7,015 nucleotides of DNA from an uncultured Actinomycetes bacterium (lineage in GTDB: Bacteria; Actinomycetota; Actinomycetes; Nanopelagicales; Nanopelagicaceae). Both the position numbers and the translations under genes were made by a program. Shown here in pieces: positions 5,670 to 7,015 of the stretch. The notes under the pieces are model-generated. The model saw only the letters and a list, made by a program, of their open reading frames with translations. It did no database searches and had not been told where the DNA came from. Position 1 is the first letter of the stretch. Every line of letters begins with the position of its first letter. Location of the stretch: assembly GCA_903842855.1 (NCBI GenBank), contig CAIMNT010000025.1:1-7015 (forward strand), given 5' to 3'.

Positions 5670-6606
5670 ACGTGAGTTAAAGGTGATCTCGATTCCCGAG
5701 GGCCTGGATCAAGAACGGGTGGATGCGGCGCTAGCTCGAATGTTGGGATTGTCTCGCTCCACCGTGGTAACCCTTATCGAGAGCGAAGAGATCTTTCGCA
5801 ATGGCAAGGCTGTCACCAAATCTGACAAGGTCTCAACGGCAGATGTACTTGAAGTTTTGATGCCTCCTGCAAAGAGCGCGCCACAACTGACTCCAACTCC
5901 TGTGCCCGGGCTAGAAGTTGTTTACAACGATGACCATGTCATAGTGATTAACAAACCGGCTGGAGTTGCGGCTCACCCGAGTCCAGGTTGGCAGGGACCC
6001 ACTGTCATTGGCGCAGTAATTGCTGCGGGATATAACGTCTCGACCAGTGGTGCGGCAGAGCGTCAAGGCGTGGTTCACCGTTTAGACGTTGGAACGACTG
6101 GCCTGATGGTTATTGCAAAGGATGAAGCTTCCTACTCTGGCCTTAAAGATCAATTTAGAGATCGCACCGTCACCAAGGTCTATCACGCGATGGTCCAAGG
6201 CCATATGGATCCTTCACAAGGAACTATTGATGCTCCCATTGATCGCCACCCGCGTGAGGATTACCGCTTTGCAGTCGTAGCAGATGGAAAGCCATCAATA
6301 ACTCATTACACCTCGCTCGAACTTTTCCCAGCAGTCTCACTTCTCGAGATCGAACTTGAGACAGGCAGGACTCACCAGATCCGAGTGCACTTCGCCGCGC
6401 TCCACCACCCCCTTGTAGGGGATCTCACATACGGCGCAGATCACACCATCGCCGACCGATTAAACATCCATCGCCCCTGGTTGCACGCTCGTGAACTCAA
6501 ATTTACCCACCCGATTACGGGGGAGTACCTCTCTTTTGCCTCCGAATACCCCGAAGACCTGACACGCTCACTCAGCGCGCTTGAGCAAAATAGCCGTCAG
6601 AATTAG
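5656..6606 (+). CDS. rluD: Large-subunit rRNA pseudouridine synthase, RluD/RluA family
   Basis: RluA-family enzymes isomerise specific uridines to pseudouridine. RluD acts on helix 69 of 23S rRNA during late 50S assembly. The 316-aa protein has an N-terminal S4 RNA-binding domain (about 12-70, with L-D-x-E-R-V-D-A-A-L-A and S-R-S-T-V near 33-37). A catalytic domain from about 87 carries V-I-N-K-P-A-G (97-103), the motif H-R-L-D-V-G-T-T-G (141-149) with catalytic D144, E-T-G-R-T-H-Q-I-R-V-H (235-245), H-P-L-V-G-D-x-x-Y-G (251-260) and R-P-W-L-H-A (273-278). The S4 domain and length favour RluD-like over RluA. The exact target uridines are inferred. The ATG overlaps the lspA end by 14 bases and has a GAGG 7 bases upstream. 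The lspA-rluD pairing is common in bacteria. Confidence 0.94.
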   Translation: MTFPERELKVISIPEGLDQERVDAALARMLGLSRSTVVTLIESEEIFRNGKAVTKSDKVSTADVLEVLMPPAKSAPQLTPTPVPGLEVVYNDDHVIVINKPAGVAAHPSPGWQGPTVIGAVIAAGYNVSTSGAAERQGVVHRLDVGTTGLMVIAKDEASYSGLKDQFRDRTVTKVYHAMVQGHMDPSQGTIDAPIDRHPREDYRFAVVADGKPSITHYTSLELFPAVSLLEIELETGRTHQIRVHFAALHHPLVGDLTYGADHTIADRLNIHRPWLHARELKFTHPITGEYLSFASEYPEDLTRSLSALEQNSRQN

Positions 6607-6629
6607 CCGCAGTAGTAATCTCGCTAACC

Positions 6630-7015
6630 GTGTCGCAGAAATCCAATTTCGTCCATCTTCACGTCCACACCGAATATTCGATGTTGGATGGTGCAGCGCG
6701 CGTTGAAGAATTAGTAAAAGAAGTTGCGCGCCAGGAGATGCCGGCGATTGCGATTACTGATCACGGAAATGTCTTTGGCGCCTTTGAATTTAATAAGCAA
6801 GCTCGCAAAGTCGGTGTCAAACCGATCATAGGCATTGAAGCCTATGTCGCTCCCGAGAGTAGATTTGATAAGAAGCGTGTGCAATGGGCGCAGGGTGGCG
6901 AAGATGATGTCTCCGGAGGAGGCGCATATACGCATATGACCTTGCTGGCAGAGAACAACGAGGGACTCGGAAATCTCTTTAAACTCTCCTCGCTCGCTTC
7001 ACTTGAAGGCTTCTA
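6630..7015 (+). CDS. dnaE: DNA polymerase III alpha subunit DnaE1 (5' part, runs off window)
   Basis: The frame from GTG 6630 is open to the window end (128 codons plus two bases) and encodes the N-terminal PHP domain of the replicative polymerase. It starts M-S-Q-K-S-N-F-V-H-L-H-V-H-T-E-Y-S and continues with S-M-L-D-G-A-A, I-T-D-H-G-N (42-47), K-P-I-I-G-I-E-A-Y (64-72), D-D-V-S-G (92-96) and N-L-F-K-L-S-S (115-121), very close to mycobacterial DnaE1. The PHP metal-site ligands that fall in this part (H11, H13, D20, H45, E70, H102) are all present, so the domain is probably an active Mn/Zn 3'-5' proofreading exonuclease, as in mycobacteria. No ATG lies between the rluD stop and the conserved block, and GTG matches the usual N-terminus. 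The gap from rluD is 23 bases without an obvious ribosome site. Confidence 0.96.
   Translation, partial: MSQKSNFVHLHVHTEYSMLDGAARVEELVKEVARQEMPAIAITDHGNVFGAFEFNKQARKVGVKPIIGIEAYVAPESRFDKKRVQWAQGGEDDVSGGGAYTHMTLLAENNEGLGNLFKLSSLASLEGF

Overview
The window reads as a conserved chromosomal housekeeping block of an actinobacterium. The order yggS-sepF-yggT, then ileS, a Lys-rich DksA/TraR-type zinc-finger gene, lspA, rluD and dnaE resembles the segment downstream of ftsZ in Streptomyces-type genomes. Base composition is moderate, visibly lower than in classical high-GC actinobacteria, and intergenic gaps are very short. This fits a streamlined lineage such as freshwater Nanopelagicales (acI), but the lineage assignment is inference. 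No mobile element, CRISPR array, tRNA or rRNA gene was found.

Layout. Positions 1-889 (+ strand) hold the last codons of yggS, the FtsZ-membrane tether gene sepF, and the small membrane protein gene yggT. Positions 901-4050 (- strand) hold ileS, convergent with yggT across an 11-base gap. Positions 4051-4260 form a divergent intergenic region, the only long non-coding stretch. It contains nested inverted repeats and candidate overlapping promoters for ileS (-) and the DksA-like gene (+). Positions 4261-7015 (+ strand) hold a tightly packed run: DksA-like regulator, lspA (overlapping it), rluD (overlapping lspA by 14 bases) and, after 23 bases, the 5' part of dnaE, which runs off the window.

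Functionally the left side is cell division (SepF and probably YggT at the septum). The middle is translation (isoleucyl-tRNA synthetase). The right side combines transcription or nucleoid control, lipoprotein maturation, rRNA pseudouridylation and DNA replication. The points most worth attention are the swapped signature motif of the isoleucyl-tRNA synthetase (GTHH instead of HxGH, a form linked to very high mupirocin resistance), the strongly palindromic 4107-4235 region, the histone-like/DksA fusion protein, the probable non-canonical start of lspA, and the absence of divIVA from its usual place after yggT.
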